From Microbacterium aoyamense (GTDB lineage Bacteria > Actinomycetota > Actinomycetes > Actinomycetales > Microbacteriaceae): DNA of 64,000 nt. The notes below the pieces were generated by a model. The model did not search any database, was not told the origin of the DNA, and saw nothing but the letters and a program-made list of their open reading frames with translations. This document shows, in pieces, positions 23,532 to 33,244 of the stretch (the first letter of the stretch is position 1; each line of letters opens with the position of its first letter). A program made the position numbers and the translations under genes. The stretch covers positions 372,001 to 436,000 of the forward strand of contig NZ_JAKNUT010000003.1 of the NCBI RefSeq assembly GCF_023155855.1, in the 5' to 3' direction.

Positions 23532-26500
23532 ATGCCCCGTCGTCAAGTCCTCGCCGTAATCACCGCCATGACGCTCGTCGTCGGATCGGCATTCGTCGGT
23601 TCCGCTGCCTCCGCGACGAGCTCACCGCCCGACCTGCCGCCGGCGGTGGATGCGAGTCAGCTCGACGCGCGGGCCACGGCCAAGCTCGGCGGCGCGATCA
23701 CTGCCGCCGAGGGAAAGGTCACGGCGTTCGTCGAACTCGCGACCGACTCCGGCGTCGAGGTCGAGCAGGCCGGCGGTGACGCGGCGGCGGTTCAGGATGC
23801 CGCGGCAGAGACCGAGGCAGTCGCCGCCGAGGTCGTGCCGTCGTCGGCCGACGCGAACGCGCGCTCTCGCAGCGACGCACCCGCCAGGGTCTCGGTCGTC
23901 ACGAACCTCATCTCGGGCACGATCGTCACCGGCGACGCCGCGCAGGTACGCAGCCTCGCCGACGACCCGGCGGTCGTGAGGGTCTCCCTCGTGCGAACCC
24001 ACACGGTCGACAACGCGAACAGCGTCGCCTTCACGCGCGCTCTCGAGACCTGGCAGAGCACGGGCCAGACGGGCGAGGGCGTCCGCATCGGCATCGTCGA
24101 CACCGGCATCGACTACACCCACGCGGACTTCGGCGGTGGCGGAACAGTCGAGGCCTACGATGCGGCCTATGGGGAGGACGGCACCCAGCCGATCCCCGAG
24201 GGATCCTTCGATGCCACGAAGTTCCTCGGCGGTCACGACTTCGCCGGTCCCACCTACGACGCCGAACTCGCGGACTCCGTTCCGATGCCGGACGACAACC
24301 CGATCGATTCGCCCTTCACGACGGCCAACTCGGGCCACGGCTCGCACGTCGCAGGTTCCGCCGCCGGGTTCGGCGTACTGCCGGACGGCACGACGTTCCG
24401 CGGTGAATACTCCGCCCTGAAGTCGGTGGCCGACTGGCAGGTCGGACCCGGCACGGCGCCGGGAGCCGGTCTCTACGCGCTGAAGGTCTTCGGCGATGCC
24501 GGCGGTTCGACGAACCTCGTCATCCCGGCTCTCGACTGGGCGTCCGATCCGAACGGCGACGGCGACTTCTCCGACCGCCTCGACATCGTCAACATGTCGC
24601 TGGGCTCGGACTACGGCCCCGCGGACGATCCCGAGAACGCGGTCGTCGATCGCCTCAGCAAGCTCGGCACGCTCGTCGTCAACTCCGCGGGCAACGCGGG
24701 TGACCTCACCGACGTCGGAGGCAGCCCGGGCAACTCGGCCAGCGCACTGACCGTCGCCAACTCGGTCGGCGGACCGCAGACCTACGACGGCATCGAGGTG
24801 ACCGCGGCATCCGACTCGAACCTCGTCGGGCTCCACGCGGGACAGAACTCGGTCTCGTACGTCGGTGACGACGTCACCGCCCCCGTGGCGTTCGTCGGTG
24901 CGGACTTCGACGGTTGCACGGCGTTCACTCCCGATCAGGCCGCGGCCGTCGCGGGCAAGATCGCCTACCTGTGGTGGGAAGATGACGACGCGGCACGGGT
25001 CTGCGGTTCGGTCGTGCGCTTCAATAACGCCACCGCCGCGGGCGCGGTCGGAGTTCTGCTGCCGACCGAGCAGTCGGTCTTCGCCGCCGGCATCTCGGGC
25101 AACGCAGCGATCCCCGGCGCGCAGATGACGTCCTCGACGACCGACGCGCTCCTGCCCGAGATCGAGGCGGGCACCCTGACGGTGCACATCGGTCCGGGCC
25201 TCGCATCCGCGGTGGTGGCCGACATCACGCCCGACGTCCTCAACACCGGCTCCTCGCGTGGTGAGCACGGCTCGCTGGGCATCGTGAAGCCGGATGTCGC
25301 GGCTCCCGGCACAGGCATCCTGTCCGCCGCATCGGGCTCGGGCAGCGAACCGCACGCGCTGTCGGGCACGTCGATGGCCTCGCCGCACGTCGCGGGTATT
25401 GCGGCTCTCGTGCGCGAGGCGAATCCCGGATGGGACTCCTGGCAGATCAAGGCCGCCGTCGTGAACACCGCGACCCACGACCTCTACACCGGAGCCGGAC
25501 GCACCGGCCTGACGTACGGCCCGGAGCGCGTCGGCTCGGGGCGTGTCGACGCCCTCGACGCCGTCACCAACAGGACGATCGCGTATGACAGCGAGAACCC
25601 CGCGCTCACCTCGGTGGCGTTCGGTGTCGTCGACGTCGGTGACACGACCGTCGTGCAGAAGCGCACTGTCACGGTCAAGAACCTCGGCTCGACGTCGCAG
25701 CGGTACTCGACCTCGGTGTCCAGCGCGTCGACGGCCGGTGGAGCGAGCATCACGGCTTCGCCCGAATCGATCACGATCCCGGCCGGTGGACAGGCGCTCG
25801 TCACACTCACGCTGACCGCGGATCCGGCGACCCTCTCGCGGGACATGGACCCGACGTCGGTCGAGTTCCAGGCGGGCGTGCCGCGCGACTACATGACCGA
25901 GGTGTCCGGACGCCTCGTGCTGACCTCGGGTGAGGCCGAGCTGCGGGTGCCCGTGCGTGCGGCGCCCCGACTCGTGACCGACCTCACCGCGCAGGACGTC
26001 GCATTCGCGAGTGCCGGTGCCGAGACCGCCGAGCTCGCCGTCGAGGGCCGGGGCGTGGCCTCGGGAGGCTGGTTCGGTCTCACCTCGCCGTTCATCCTCG
26101 CCGCGACGAGCCCGAAGCTCGAGGCGGACGCATCGGCCGGCACGTCGGCAGCGACGGTCGGCTCGGGTGACCTGAGGTACGTCGGCTGGGCGAGCACGGC
26201 GCCGAGCGCGGATCCGAGCTCCGACGGTTACCTGGGCGTCGGAATCGCGGTGGACTCCGATTGGAGCAACCTCGGCACGGTGATGATCCCCGTCATCGAC
26301 ATCGACCTCGACGGCGATGGGGCGTTCGACATCGAGACCTACGTCCAGAAGCTCCAGGACACCGACATCACGCTCGCGACCACGGTCGACCTCAACTCGG
26401 GCGATGTCGTCGGACTCGAGCACGTCAACGAGTTCTTCGGCAACGTGGAGACCGGCGTCTTCGACCGCAACGTCGCCGTCATCCCGATCCCGCTGGGTTC

Positions 26501-27635
26501 GTCGGGCATGACCGAAGGTGTGAAGCCCACGCTCTCGGTGTGGACCTTCAGCGGGCTCACGGGCGACATGATCGACGCCGTCGACCCGTTCACGGTCGAC
26601 CCGTTCGCTCCTCCGGTCTGGTTCGAGAACAACGCAGGCGACTTCAGCTCGGTGCTCGACGGCGGAGAGTCCGTCACCGTGCATCGCGGGACGGGCGCGC
26701 TGCCGGAGCAGCTGCTCGTGCTGCAGCACCACAACGCGGATGCGGGTGCGCGTGCACAGGTCGTCGATCTGACGAGCCCTGCGGCGACCGCGACGACGAC
26801 GACGCTCAAGGTCACTGGCGGCAAGACGGTGGGGAAGGATGCCACGCTGACCGCGACCGTCAAGCCGAAGGCAGCGGCGGGCACCGTGTCGTTCCTCGAC
26901 GGGACGACCGAGATCGCCTCCGCCGCGGTGGAGAACGGCAAGGCGACCGCGACCGCCAAACTCGGGGCGGGCACGCACAGCCTCACAGCCGTCTTCACGC
27001 CCGACAGCGCGGAGTACGCATCGTCGACCTCCGAGGCTGTCGTCGTCGAGACGGCGCAGTCGACGTCGAAGACGACCGTCACCCTCTCGCCGAGCTCGGT
27101 GTCGTTCGGCACGTCATCGACCGCGAAGGTCACCGTGACGGGCAAGACCGCCGCGCCGAGCGGAAAGGTCGAGCTACGCGAGGGGAAGACCGTCCTCGCA
27201 ACGGCTGACCTGACGGTCACCGGTCTGACCGGGACGGCGTCGGTCGCACTGCCGAACACGCTGGGAAAGGGATCCCACACCATCACGGCCGTCTACCTCG
27301 GCAGTGCCGATGTCGCCGGATCGAAGGCGGAGGCGACGCTCAAGGTGAAGGCCGCCACGGCGACGGTCACGATGTCGGCGCCCTCGTGGAAGGTCAAGCC
27401 CGGCGCGCCGACCCAGATCGGGGTCGCGGTGACGGGACCGAGCGGCGCCCCCGCCCCGACCGGAACGGTCACGGTGTCGGTCAACTTCCGGGTCGTCGCC
27501 AAGGTCGCTGCGTCCTCGACGCCGGTGTCGGTCACGGTGCCGGGTCAGCGGTTCTTCGCCGTCGTGACCGCGGTGTACTCGGGTGACGCGGGCTACTCGA
27601 CCGCCATCGACGTGGGAGTGCTCACCGTCCGGTGA
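23532..27635 (+). CDS. Secreted subtilisin-like serine protease (S8) with PA domain and Ig-like repeats
   Basis: A 1,367-residue exported protease. Residues 1-28 form a signal peptide (VLAVITAMTLVVGSAFVGSAASA), residues about 35-160 an I9-like propeptide. The triad is Asp190 (GIVDTGIDYTHADF), His269 (SGHGSHVAG) and Ser614 (GTSMASPHVAGIAALV), with a protease-associated domain inserted before the serine (about 425-560). Fn3-like and beta-rich domains follow, ending in three Ig-like repeats of about 90 residues (TATTTTLKVTGGKTVGKDATL..., then STSKTTVTLSPSSVSFGTSSTAKVTV..., then TATVTMSAPSWKVKPGAP...). No LPxTG sorting signal, so it is released or held by the repeats. It degrades extracellular protein. 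AAAGG precedes ATG at 23532. Confidence 0.93.
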   Translation: MPRRQVLAVITAMTLVVGSAFVGSAASATSSPPDLPPAVDASQLDARATAKLGGAITAAEGKVTAFVELATDSGVEVEQAGGDAAAVQDAAAETEAVAAEVVPSSADANARSRSDAPARVSVVTNLISGTIVTGDAAQVRSLADDPAVVRVSLVRTHTVDNANSVAFTRALETWQSTGQTGEGVRIGIVDTGIDYTHADFGGGGTVEAYDAAYGEDGTQPIPEGSFDATKFLGGHDFAGPTYDAELADSVPMPDDNPIDSPFTTANSGHGSHVAGSAAGFGVLPDGTTFRGEYSALKSVADWQVGPGTAPGAGLYALKVFGDAGGSTNLVIPALDWASDPNGDGDFSDRLDIVNMSLGSDYGPADDPENAVVDRLSKLGTLVVNSAGNAGDLTDVGGSPGNSASALTVANSVGGPQTYDGIEVTAASDSNLVGLHAGQNSVSYVGDDVTAPVAFVGADFDGCTAFTPDQAAAVAGKIAYLWWEDDDAARVCGSVVRFNNATAAGAVGVLLPTEQSVFAAGISGNAAIPGAQMTSSTTDALLPEIEAGTLTVHIGPGLASAVVADITPDVLNTGSSRGEHGSLGIVKPDVAAPGTGILSAASGSGSEPHALSGTSMASPHVAGIAALVREANPGWDSWQIKAAVVNTATHDLYTGAGRTGLTYGPERVGSGRVDALDAVTNRTIAYDSENPALTSVAFGVVDVGDTTVVQKRTVTVKNLGSTSQRYSTSVSSASTAGGASITASPESITIPAGGQALVTLTLTADPATLSRDMDPTSVEFQAGVPRDYMTEVSGRLVLTSGEAELRVPVRAAPRLVTDLTAQDVAFASAGAETAELAVEGRGVASGGWFGLTSPFILAATSPKLEADASAGTSAATVGSGDLRYVGWASTAPSADPSSDGYLGVGIAVDSDWSNLGTVMIPVIDIDLDGDGAFDIETYVQKLQDTDITLATTVDLNSGDVVGLEHVNEFFGNVETGVFDRNVAVIPIPLGSSGMTEGVKPTLSVWTFSGLTGDMIDAVDPFTVDPFAPPVWFENNAGDFSSVLDGGESVTVHRGTGALPEQLLVLQHHNADAGARAQVVDLTSPAATATTTTLKVTGGKTVGKDATLTATVKPKAAAGTVSFLDGTTEIASAAVENGKATATAKLGAGTHSLTAVFTPDSAEYASSTSEAVVVETAQSTSKTTVTLSPSSVSFGTSSTAKVTVTGKTAAPSGKVELREGKTVLATADLTVTGLTGTASVALPNTLGKGSHTITAVYLGSADVAGSKAEATLKVKAATATVTMSAPSWKVKPGAPTQIGVAVTGPSGAPAPTGTVTVSVNFRVVAKVAASSTPVSVTVPGQRFFAVVTAVYSGDAGYSTAIDVGVLTVR

Positions 27636-27642
27636 TACGCGG

Positions 27643-27680
27643 ACGTGCCACGGCTCAGCGACCGCAGAGCCGTGGCACGT
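27643..27680. terminator. Bidirectional hairpin terminator
   Basis: ACGTGCCACGGCTC and its exact complement form a 14-bp stem around a 10-base loop, between the convergent protease and lipoprotein genes. The stem overlaps the last codons of the lipoprotein gene. Confidence 0.75.
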
Positions 27681-28053
27681 CGCCGTTTCCGAAGCGATAG
27701 TCGTAGCGCACGCCGTCGACGGTCACGATGACCTGCATCCCGTCGATCTGAGCCTGCGTGTAGGAGGAGCCGGGCTTCGGACACCCGAGCGCGCCGTCGT
27801 TCCAGGTGACCGCGATGGCGGAGACGAGCGTCGGGGTCCCCGCGACGTCGCGCTGCGCGAGATCATCGACGATCGCGCTCCATCGGGCATCCGGAACGTC
27901 GACCGGTTCCCCCGTCGGCGTCGGCAGGGCGGGCTGAACGCGGGTCCGCGTCGGCGATGGCTGTGTCGGATCCGTCATGGCGCCCCCTGAGCACGCGGCG
28001 AGCAGAAGCACGAGAAGGATGCCGACGGACGTGCCGGCGAAGCGTCTGGCCAT
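27655..28053 (-). CDS. Putative lipoprotein of unknown function
   Basis: A 132-residue protein with a lipoprotein signal: MARRFAGTSVGILLVLLLAACS, lipobox LAAC with Cys21. A Thr/Pro-rich linker (TDPTQPSPTRTRVQPALPTPTGEP) tethers a small globular domain of about 80 residues, including VTWNDGALGCPKPGSSYTQAQIDGMQVIV and a second cysteine near the end (VPRLCGR), which could form a disulfide with the first. I recognise the pattern 'W-N-D-x-x-L-G-C-P-x-P-G' from small actinobacterial secreted proteins but no function. It follows the WYL regulator on the same strand with a 25-base gap and may be co-transcribed. Confidence 0.8.
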   Translation of the reverse strand: MARRFAGTSVGILLVLLLAACSGGAMTDPTQPSPTRTRVQPALPTPTGEPVDVPDARWSAIVDDLAQRDVAGTPTLVSAIAVTWNDGALGCPKPGSSYTQAQIDGMQVIVTVDGVRYDYRFGNGDVPRLCGR

Positions 28054-28078
28054 GTCGCTCCCGGTGCTCGCGCCCAGC

Positions 28079-29068
28079 CTAGACCGCGGAGTGCGGCGGC
28101 GGGGGAGCATCGAGCGCCCGCAGCATCCGCTCCAACGTCTCGCGGAGCTCTTCCCGTGCCGGCGACGCGAGATCCGTCGCGTACTCGACGCCCGCTGGGA
28201 TCCACGACAGGCCGTACATCGTCTCGCGGAAGTCGCTGCCACCCACGGGCCAGCGGGTGTGCGTCGCGTCCTCCGCCGTCGCGCCCTGCGCCCATTGTCC
28301 GAAGTTCTCGCGCATGACCTCCAGCGGAAGCTCCATGACGGCATCGGCCTCGACGGCGGTGCGCACCCACGAGCGCGCGACGAAGACGAACTCCTCGATC
28401 TCTTCGGCCGTGAGAGGCTTCGGCTCGAAGAGCACGCGGGTGTGCTCGACATCGGCGAGGCGGTCGACGCGGAACGTGCGCCAGTCGTCCTTCTCGAGAT
28501 CCCAGCACAGCAGGTACCAGTGCCGATCGGCGGGTGCGAGGGCATGCGGCTCGACGCGGCGCCTCGTCACCTCGCCCGACGCGGCGGTGTAGACGAAACG
28601 CACCCGCTCGTGATCGCGGCAGGCGAGCGCCAATTCGCCGAGGATCTCGCTGTCGACCGGCGCGCCGGCGTTGATCCCCGACGGCTGGACGGTCTCGGCG
28701 AGCGCGTTCACCCGGCGACGCAGGGGAGCGGGCAGCACCTGCTCGAGCTTCGCGAGAGCGGTGATCGTCGTCTCTGGGCCTGAGACGAGACGTTGGGATG
28801 CCGCGACCCGCAGTCCGATCGCCATGGCCACGGCTTCCTCGTCGGTCAGCAGCAGGGGCGGGACGGCGCTGCCCGCCTCGAGTCGGTAGCCGCCCGCAGC
28901 TCCGGGAGAGGACTCGATGCGGTACCCGAGGTCGCGCAGGCGCTCGACGTCGCGGCGCACCGTCCGCTCGGTCACGCCCAGGCGCACGGCCAGTTCGGTT
29001 CCGGGCCAGTGCCGATGGGTCTGGAGCAGATTGAGCAGCGAGAGTGCGCGGGTCGTGGTGTCGGACAT
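28079..29068 (-). CDS. HTH/WYL-domain transcriptional regulator
   Basis: A 329-residue regulator. Residues 1-60 form a DeoR/HTH_11-type helix-turn-helix (ALSLLNLLQTHRHWPGTELAVRLGVTERTVRRDVERLRDLGY) with the wing SSPGAAGGYRLEAG. A WYL ligand/nucleic-acid-binding domain occupies about 140-225 (VRFVYTAASGEVTRRRVEPHALAPADRHWYLLCWDLEKDDWRTFRVDRL), with the related C-terminal extension after it. Such proteins act as effector-dependent activators or repressors. It is divergent from the ABC exporter with only 62 bases between, so control of that exporter and of itself is likely. Confidence 0.92.
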   Translation of the reverse strand: MSDTTTRALSLLNLLQTHRHWPGTELAVRLGVTERTVRRDVERLRDLGYRIESSPGAAGGYRLEAGSAVPPLLLTDEEAVAMAIGLRVAASQRLVSGPETTITALAKLEQVLPAPLRRRVNALAETVQPSGINAGAPVDSEILGELALACRDHERVRFVYTAASGEVTRRRVEPHALAPADRHWYLLCWDLEKDDWRTFRVDRLADVEHTRVLFEPKPLTAEEIEEFVFVARSWVRTAVEADAVMELPLEVMRENFGQWAQGATAEDATHTRWPVGGSDFRETMYGLSWIPAGVEYATDLASPAREELRETLERMLRALDAPPPPHSAV

Positions 29069-29130
29069 GCTCGAAACTCTAGCGATCGATGCGGACAGGA
29101 TCTGACCGGGACGCTTCGTAGCCTCGATCC

Positions 29131-30147
29131 ATGGCGAACGAACCGATCATCCACGCGCAGGGTCTCACCAAGCGCTTCACCGTGAAGAAGAAGACCGTCG
29201 AGGCCGTCACCGACCTCACCTTCGAGGTCGCGCGCGGAGAGCTCGTGGCCTTCCTCGGGCCGAACGGTGCGGGCAAGTCCACGAGCCTGCGCATGCTCAC
29301 GACCCTCATCCCGCCGACCTCGGGCACCGCCCGCGTGGTCGGGTACGACATCCTCAAGCGACCTGCCGATGTACGGGCGCGGATCGGCTATGTCGGACAG
29401 CTCACGAGCGGCAGCTTCGCGCAGCGGGTGCGCGACGAACTGCTCAGCCAGGGAGCGTTCTACGGCATGCCGACGAACGCGGCGAAGAAGCGGGCCGACG
29501 AGCTCATCGAGTCGCTCGATCTCGCGTCGTTCGCGACCCGCTCCGTGCAGCAGCTCTCGGGCGGGCAGAAGCGCCGCCTCGACATCGCGCTCGGGCTGAT
29601 GCATGCGCCGCCGCTCATCTTCCTCGATGAGCCGTCGACGGGACTCGACCCGCAGAGTCGGGCGAACCTCTGGCAGCACATCCTCGACCTGCGAGCGCAG
29701 CACGGCACGACGATCTTCCTCACGACCCATTACCTCGAAGAGGCCGATCGCTACGCCGAGCGCGTGATGGTCATGGACAAAGGCCGCGTCATCGCCGATG
29801 ACACCGCGACGGCACTGAAAGCCGAACTCGCCGGTGACGTTCTGACGTTCGGCTTCGGGTCCGCCGCCGAGGCGGGACGAGCTCTCGACGTGCTGTCGGG
29901 TCTGACCGATCGCGAGGTGCGGCAGGAGGAGGCATCCGTCACCGTCACCGCCCCCGAGGGTGACGCGCTGCTACCGCACGCCGTGCGGGCGATGGATGCC
30001 GCGGGCATCACCGTGGCGCGCGCGACCGGTGTGCCGCCCACGCTCGACGACGTCTTCCTCGCGCTCACGGGGCGCACGCTCCGCGAAGCCGGCGAGGGAG
30101 AGCATCAGGAAGAAGAAGTGAACGAGACGACAGGAGTCCAGCGATGA
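29131..30147 (+). CDS. ABC exporter ATP-binding protein (DrrA-like)
   Basis: A 338-residue ATPase. Walker A GPNGAGKST, Q-loop IGYVGQ, signature LSGGQKRRLDIALGL, Walker B LIFLDEPSTGLDPQSR and switch LTTHYLEEADRYAERV follow DrrA of daunorubicin exporters; residues about 225-310 form the DUF4162-type C-terminal domain. No clear ribosome site precedes the ATG and the gap to the divergent regulator is short, so leaderless translation is plausible. It energises efflux by the permease with which it overlaps four bases (ATGA). Substrate unknown: an antibiotic, lipid or toxic metabolite is usual for the family. Confidence 0.93.
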   Translation: MANEPIIHAQGLTKRFTVKKKTVEAVTDLTFEVARGELVAFLGPNGAGKSTSLRMLTTLIPPTSGTARVVGYDILKRPADVRARIGYVGQLTSGSFAQRVRDELLSQGAFYGMPTNAAKKRADELIESLDLASFATRSVQQLSGGQKRRLDIALGLMHAPPLIFLDEPSTGLDPQSRANLWQHILDLRAQHGTTIFLTTHYLEEADRYAERVMVMDKGRVIADDTATALKAELAGDVLTFGFGSAAEAGRALDVLSGLTDREVRQEEASVTVTAPEGDALLPHAVRAMDAAGITVARATGVPPTLDDVFLALTGRTLREAGEGEHQEEEVNETTGVQR

Positions 30148-30926
30148 CCACAACGAACGACACCGCCGTCACCGCCAACCCGGCGCGCGACACCTGGAAC
30201 GTGCTCACGCGCGAACTCAAGCCCGTCTTCCGCGATCCGTTCACCCTCATCTTCAGCCTCGTGCAGCCGCTCGTGTTCCTGGGGCTCTTCGCGCCGCTGC
30301 TCGTCGGCTCGTCGGGTGCGCCCGTCGGTGAGACGCTGCAGTGGTTCGTGCCGGGAGTCCTGGTCATGATCGTGCTGTTCGGCACCGGGGCGACGGGCTC
30401 GAACCTGCAGTACGAGATGATGACGGGCTCGCACGAGCGCACGCTCGTCGCACCCCTCGCACGGTCGTCGCTGCTCATCGGTCGCGCACTGAAGGAGATC
30501 GTGCCGATCATCGTGCAGGCGATCATCATCGTGCTGATCGCGTGGCCGTTCGGCTTCACGATCAATCTGCCCGGACTCGTGATCGGTCTCGCCCTGCTCG
30601 CGGTGTTCGGCGTGGGTCTCGGCTCGCTCTCGTACACCCTCGCCCTCGGGACGAAGGATCGCGAGTGGCTGTTCTGGGGCGTGCAGCAGACGCTCATCTT
30701 CCCCCTGTTGATCCTTTCGGGGATGCTCCTGCCGCTCGACGACGGGCCGGCGTGGATGCGCGCTGTCGCCACGGTCAACCCCATCAATTGGGTTGTGCAG
30801 GCCGAGCGCGCGCTCTTCGCGGGAGACCTCGGAGCGATCGAGGTGCTGTGGGGCTGGCTCGCGGCGCTCGTGCTCGCCGCAATCGGGCTCTGGGCCGGCA
30901 TCCGTGCGATGCGCCGGAGCAGCTGA
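30144..30926 (+). CDS. ABC-2 type exporter permease (DrrB-like)
   Basis: A 260-residue ABC-2 membrane component with about six helices. The N-terminus NVLTRELKPVFRDPFTLIFSLVQPLVFLGLFAPLL and the later boxes VPGVLVMIVLFGTGATGSNLQYEMMTGSHERTLVAPLARSSLLIGRALKEI and FPLLILSGMLLPLDDGPAWMRAVATVNPINWVVQAER are characteristic of DrrB. It forms the membrane channel of an exporter with the preceding ATPase. A hairpin terminator follows 22 bases after the stop. Confidence 0.92.
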   Translation: MTTTNDTAVTANPARDTWNVLTRELKPVFRDPFTLIFSLVQPLVFLGLFAPLLVGSSGAPVGETLQWFVPGVLVMIVLFGTGATGSNLQYEMMTGSHERTLVAPLARSSLLIGRALKEIVPIIVQAIIIVLIAWPFGFTINLPGLVIGLALLAVFGVGLGSLSYTLALGTKDREWLFWGVQQTLIFPLLILSGMLLPLDDGPAWMRAVATVNPINWVVQAERALFAGDLGAIEVLWGWLAALVLAAIGLWAGIRAMRRSS

Positions 30927-30948
30927 CCCGAGTCGGTTCGACCTCGGG

Positions 30949-30978
30949 AATGCCCGCACCGACATCGGTGCGGGCATT
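30949..30978. terminator. Hairpin terminator after DrrAB-like genes
   Basis: AATGCCCGCACCG pairs perfectly with CGGTGCGGGCATT across a short ACAT loop; the 3' arm ends in a few T residues. It separates the exporter operon from the sensor/channel pair. Confidence 0.8.
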
Positions 30979-31040
30979 TCCTTGCCGGGGTGTTTCTCGT
31001 GTGGCTAGAGTGACGAACAAGCCGACCGGGGGGAACGCTC

Positions 31041-33242
31041 TTGAGCGCCGACGCATCGCACACGCCCGTCACCGAGAGCGAGCGACTGCGCGAGCACGAG
31101 GCGGAGCGGCGGGACAAGGATGCCGCGCCCCCGCGCGTGAGGAAGAAGCGCGGACGCGGCGGCCTCAGCATCCAGTCCAAGCTCCTCATCATGCTCTTGG
31201 GTGTCAGCGTCATCTCGTCGGTGATCGTCGGCGTCATCGGCTACGTGAGCGGCCGCGAGTCACTGCGCGAAGCGGCCATCGATCAGTTGACGACGATCCG
31301 CGAACTGCGCGTCGGAGAGATCGAGACGGCCATGGCGGGGGCGCAGAAGGGCGTGCAGCTCGATTCGCGCAACCTGAGTGCGCAGACCCTCTCGAGAGAG
31401 ATGAACGCCGCGTGGGACGACCTCCAGTCACGTGAGCTCACTCCCGCACAGGAAGCCGAACTCGAGTATTACTACGCCGACACGTTCATCCCCGAACTCT
31501 CCGCGCGTACCGGCGACTCCTACAGCACGACAGCGTTCATTCCTCAGTCCAACGCCGGCAAGTGGGCGCAGTATCACTTCACCATTCAGAACGCCGACTT
31601 CGACGCCGCGCTGGATGACAACGACGGCGGCGACGGGACGCGCTTCTCCGAAGTGGCCGGCCAGTACGGGGACTACCTCTCGCGGCTCGTCACCCAGGTC
31701 GGCTACGAGGACCTGCTCCTGCTCAATCTCGACGGCGATGTCATGTACTCCGCCTACAAGGGCATCGACCTCGGCACGAATCTGAACGACGGTCCTTTCG
31801 CGGACTCACTGCTGGCGGACGCCTATCGCGAAGTCGTCGCGACGAACTCGGTCAGCACGTTCCGCACGACGGACTTCGAGCGCTGGATCCCTTCGCTGAA
31901 CGTCCCGACGATCTGGGTCGTGTCGCCGATCGGCAACGATTCCGCGGTCACCGGAGTGCTCGCGGTACAGATCCCGCTCGAGACCATCAATGCGGTGATG
32001 ACAGGCGGCGAGGACTGGAAGGAACAGGGTCTCGGAGACACCGGCGAGGTCTACCTCGCCGGACCCGACCGGACCATGCGCAGCATCTCGCGGCTGCTCG
32101 TCGAGGATCCGGAGGGGTACGAGACAGCCGTCATCGCCAACGGAACCCCGCCCGCTACCGCCGAACGCGTGGTCGCCGTGAACGGCACCATCCTGCTGCA
32201 GCCCGTCGACACGTTCTCGGTCAACCAGGCGCTGAGCGGCAAGACCGGGAACGCCATCGCGCCCTCCTATTACGGCGCCGAGAGCATCACGGCCTATTCG
32301 CCGGTCGAGATCGAAGGTCTCAACTGGGTCGCCGTCGCGCACATCCAGACAGCCGAGGCATTCGCGCCGGTCGCCGACTTCACCCGCAACCTGGTGCTCT
32401 CCCTCCTGGGCATCGTCCTCGCCGTCTCGCTCCTGTCGCTCGTGCTCGCGCAGGTGTTCACCAGGCCGATCAAGAAGCTCGTCGATGCCGTGCGCCGCGT
32501 CGCCGGCGGCGACCTCGCGGTGCAGGTGCCGACCGGTTCGCGCGACGAGTTCGGCGACCTCGGCAGCGCCTTCAACGACATGGCGTCGAGCCTGCGGCTC
32601 AAACAGGAGCTCATCGACGACCAGCGTGCCGAGAACGAGAAGCTTCTGCTCACCCTCATGCCCGAGACGATGGCCGAGCGCTACAAGAAGGGCGAGGAGG
32701 CGATCGCCGAAGAGCACGCGAACGTCTCGGTCGTCTTCGCGGAGCTCGTCGGCTTCGACCAGTACGCCGACGCCCTCTCGAGCTCCGAGGAGATCGGGCA
32801 GCTCAACGCGCTCATGCGCGGTTTCGATGAAGCGGCGACGAAGGCGGGGGTCGAGAAGGTCCGCACCCTGCGCGGCGGCTATCTCGCGAGCTCGGGCCTC
32901 ATCATCCCGCGAGTTGACAACGTGCGGCGGGCGGTCGATTTCGCGCGCGAGATGCGCGCCGTCGTGCAGCGGTTCAACGCGCAGAACGGCACCCAGATCG
33001 ATCTGCGCGCGGGGGTGGACACGGGCACGGTGACGAGCGGTCTGGTCGCGCGCACGAGTCTCGCGTACGACCTGTGGGGGGATGCCGTGAGCCTCGCCTA
33101 CCGCGTGCGCAGCGCCAACGCGGAGCCCGGACTCTTCGTGAGCAACGCGGTCTACAACCGTCTGCGCGAGACCTACACCTTCGTGCAGGCGGGCACCGTC
33201 GAAGTCCACGGCAAGGCCGAACCGGTCTGGCGGGTGGAGTAG
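31041..33242 (+). CDS. Membrane sensor with extracellular Cache-like domain, HAMP and degenerate class III cyclase domain
   Basis: A 733-residue protein. After a 45-residue charged start comes helix 1 (about 49-68), a 360-residue extracellular sensor region, helix 2 (about 450-470), a HAMP linker (TRPIKKLVDAVRRVAGGDLAVQVP) and a class III nucleotide cyclase-like domain (about 555-733). Key residues are altered: the first metal Asp is Glu568 (VVFAELVGF), the second metal motif IGDxYM reads LRGGYL with Gly612 in place of Asp, and the transition-state Asn is Ser684 (WGDAVSLAYR), while Asp677 and Arg688 remain. Catalysis by the normal two-metal route is therefore unlikely. A channel with a cyclic-nucleotide-binding-like domain starts three bases after the stop. 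Confidence 0.88.
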   Translation: MSADASHTPVTESERLREHEAERRDKDAAPPRVRKKRGRGGLSIQSKLLIMLLGVSVISSVIVGVIGYVSGRESLREAAIDQLTTIRELRVGEIETAMAGAQKGVQLDSRNLSAQTLSREMNAAWDDLQSRELTPAQEAELEYYYADTFIPELSARTGDSYSTTAFIPQSNAGKWAQYHFTIQNADFDAALDDNDGGDGTRFSEVAGQYGDYLSRLVTQVGYEDLLLLNLDGDVMYSAYKGIDLGTNLNDGPFADSLLADAYREVVATNSVSTFRTTDFERWIPSLNVPTIWVVSPIGNDSAVTGVLAVQIPLETINAVMTGGEDWKEQGLGDTGEVYLAGPDRTMRSISRLLVEDPEGYETAVIANGTPPATAERVVAVNGTILLQPVDTFSVNQALSGKTGNAIAPSYYGAESITAYSPVEIEGLNWVAVAHIQTAEAFAPVADFTRNLVLSLLGIVLAVSLLSLVLAQVFTRPIKKLVDAVRRVAGGDLAVQVPTGSRDEFGDLGSAFNDMASSLRLKQELIDDQRAENEKLLLTLMPETMAERYKKGEEAIAEEHANVSVVFAELVGFDQYADALSSSEEIGQLNALMRGFDEAATKAGVEKVRTLRGGYLASSGLIIPRVDNVRRAVDFAREMRAVVQRFNAQNGTQIDLRAGVDTGTVTSGLVARTSLAYDLWGDAVSLAYRVRSANAEPGLFVSNAVYNRLRETYTFVQAGTVEVHGKAEPVWRVE

Positions 33243-33244
33243 TC

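Noticed and set aside
31041..33242. Active adenylate/guanylate cyclase
   Set aside because: Fold and HAMP context fit, but both metal-binding aspartates and the transition-state Asn are replaced (Glu568, Gly612, Ser684), so catalysis should not be claimed.
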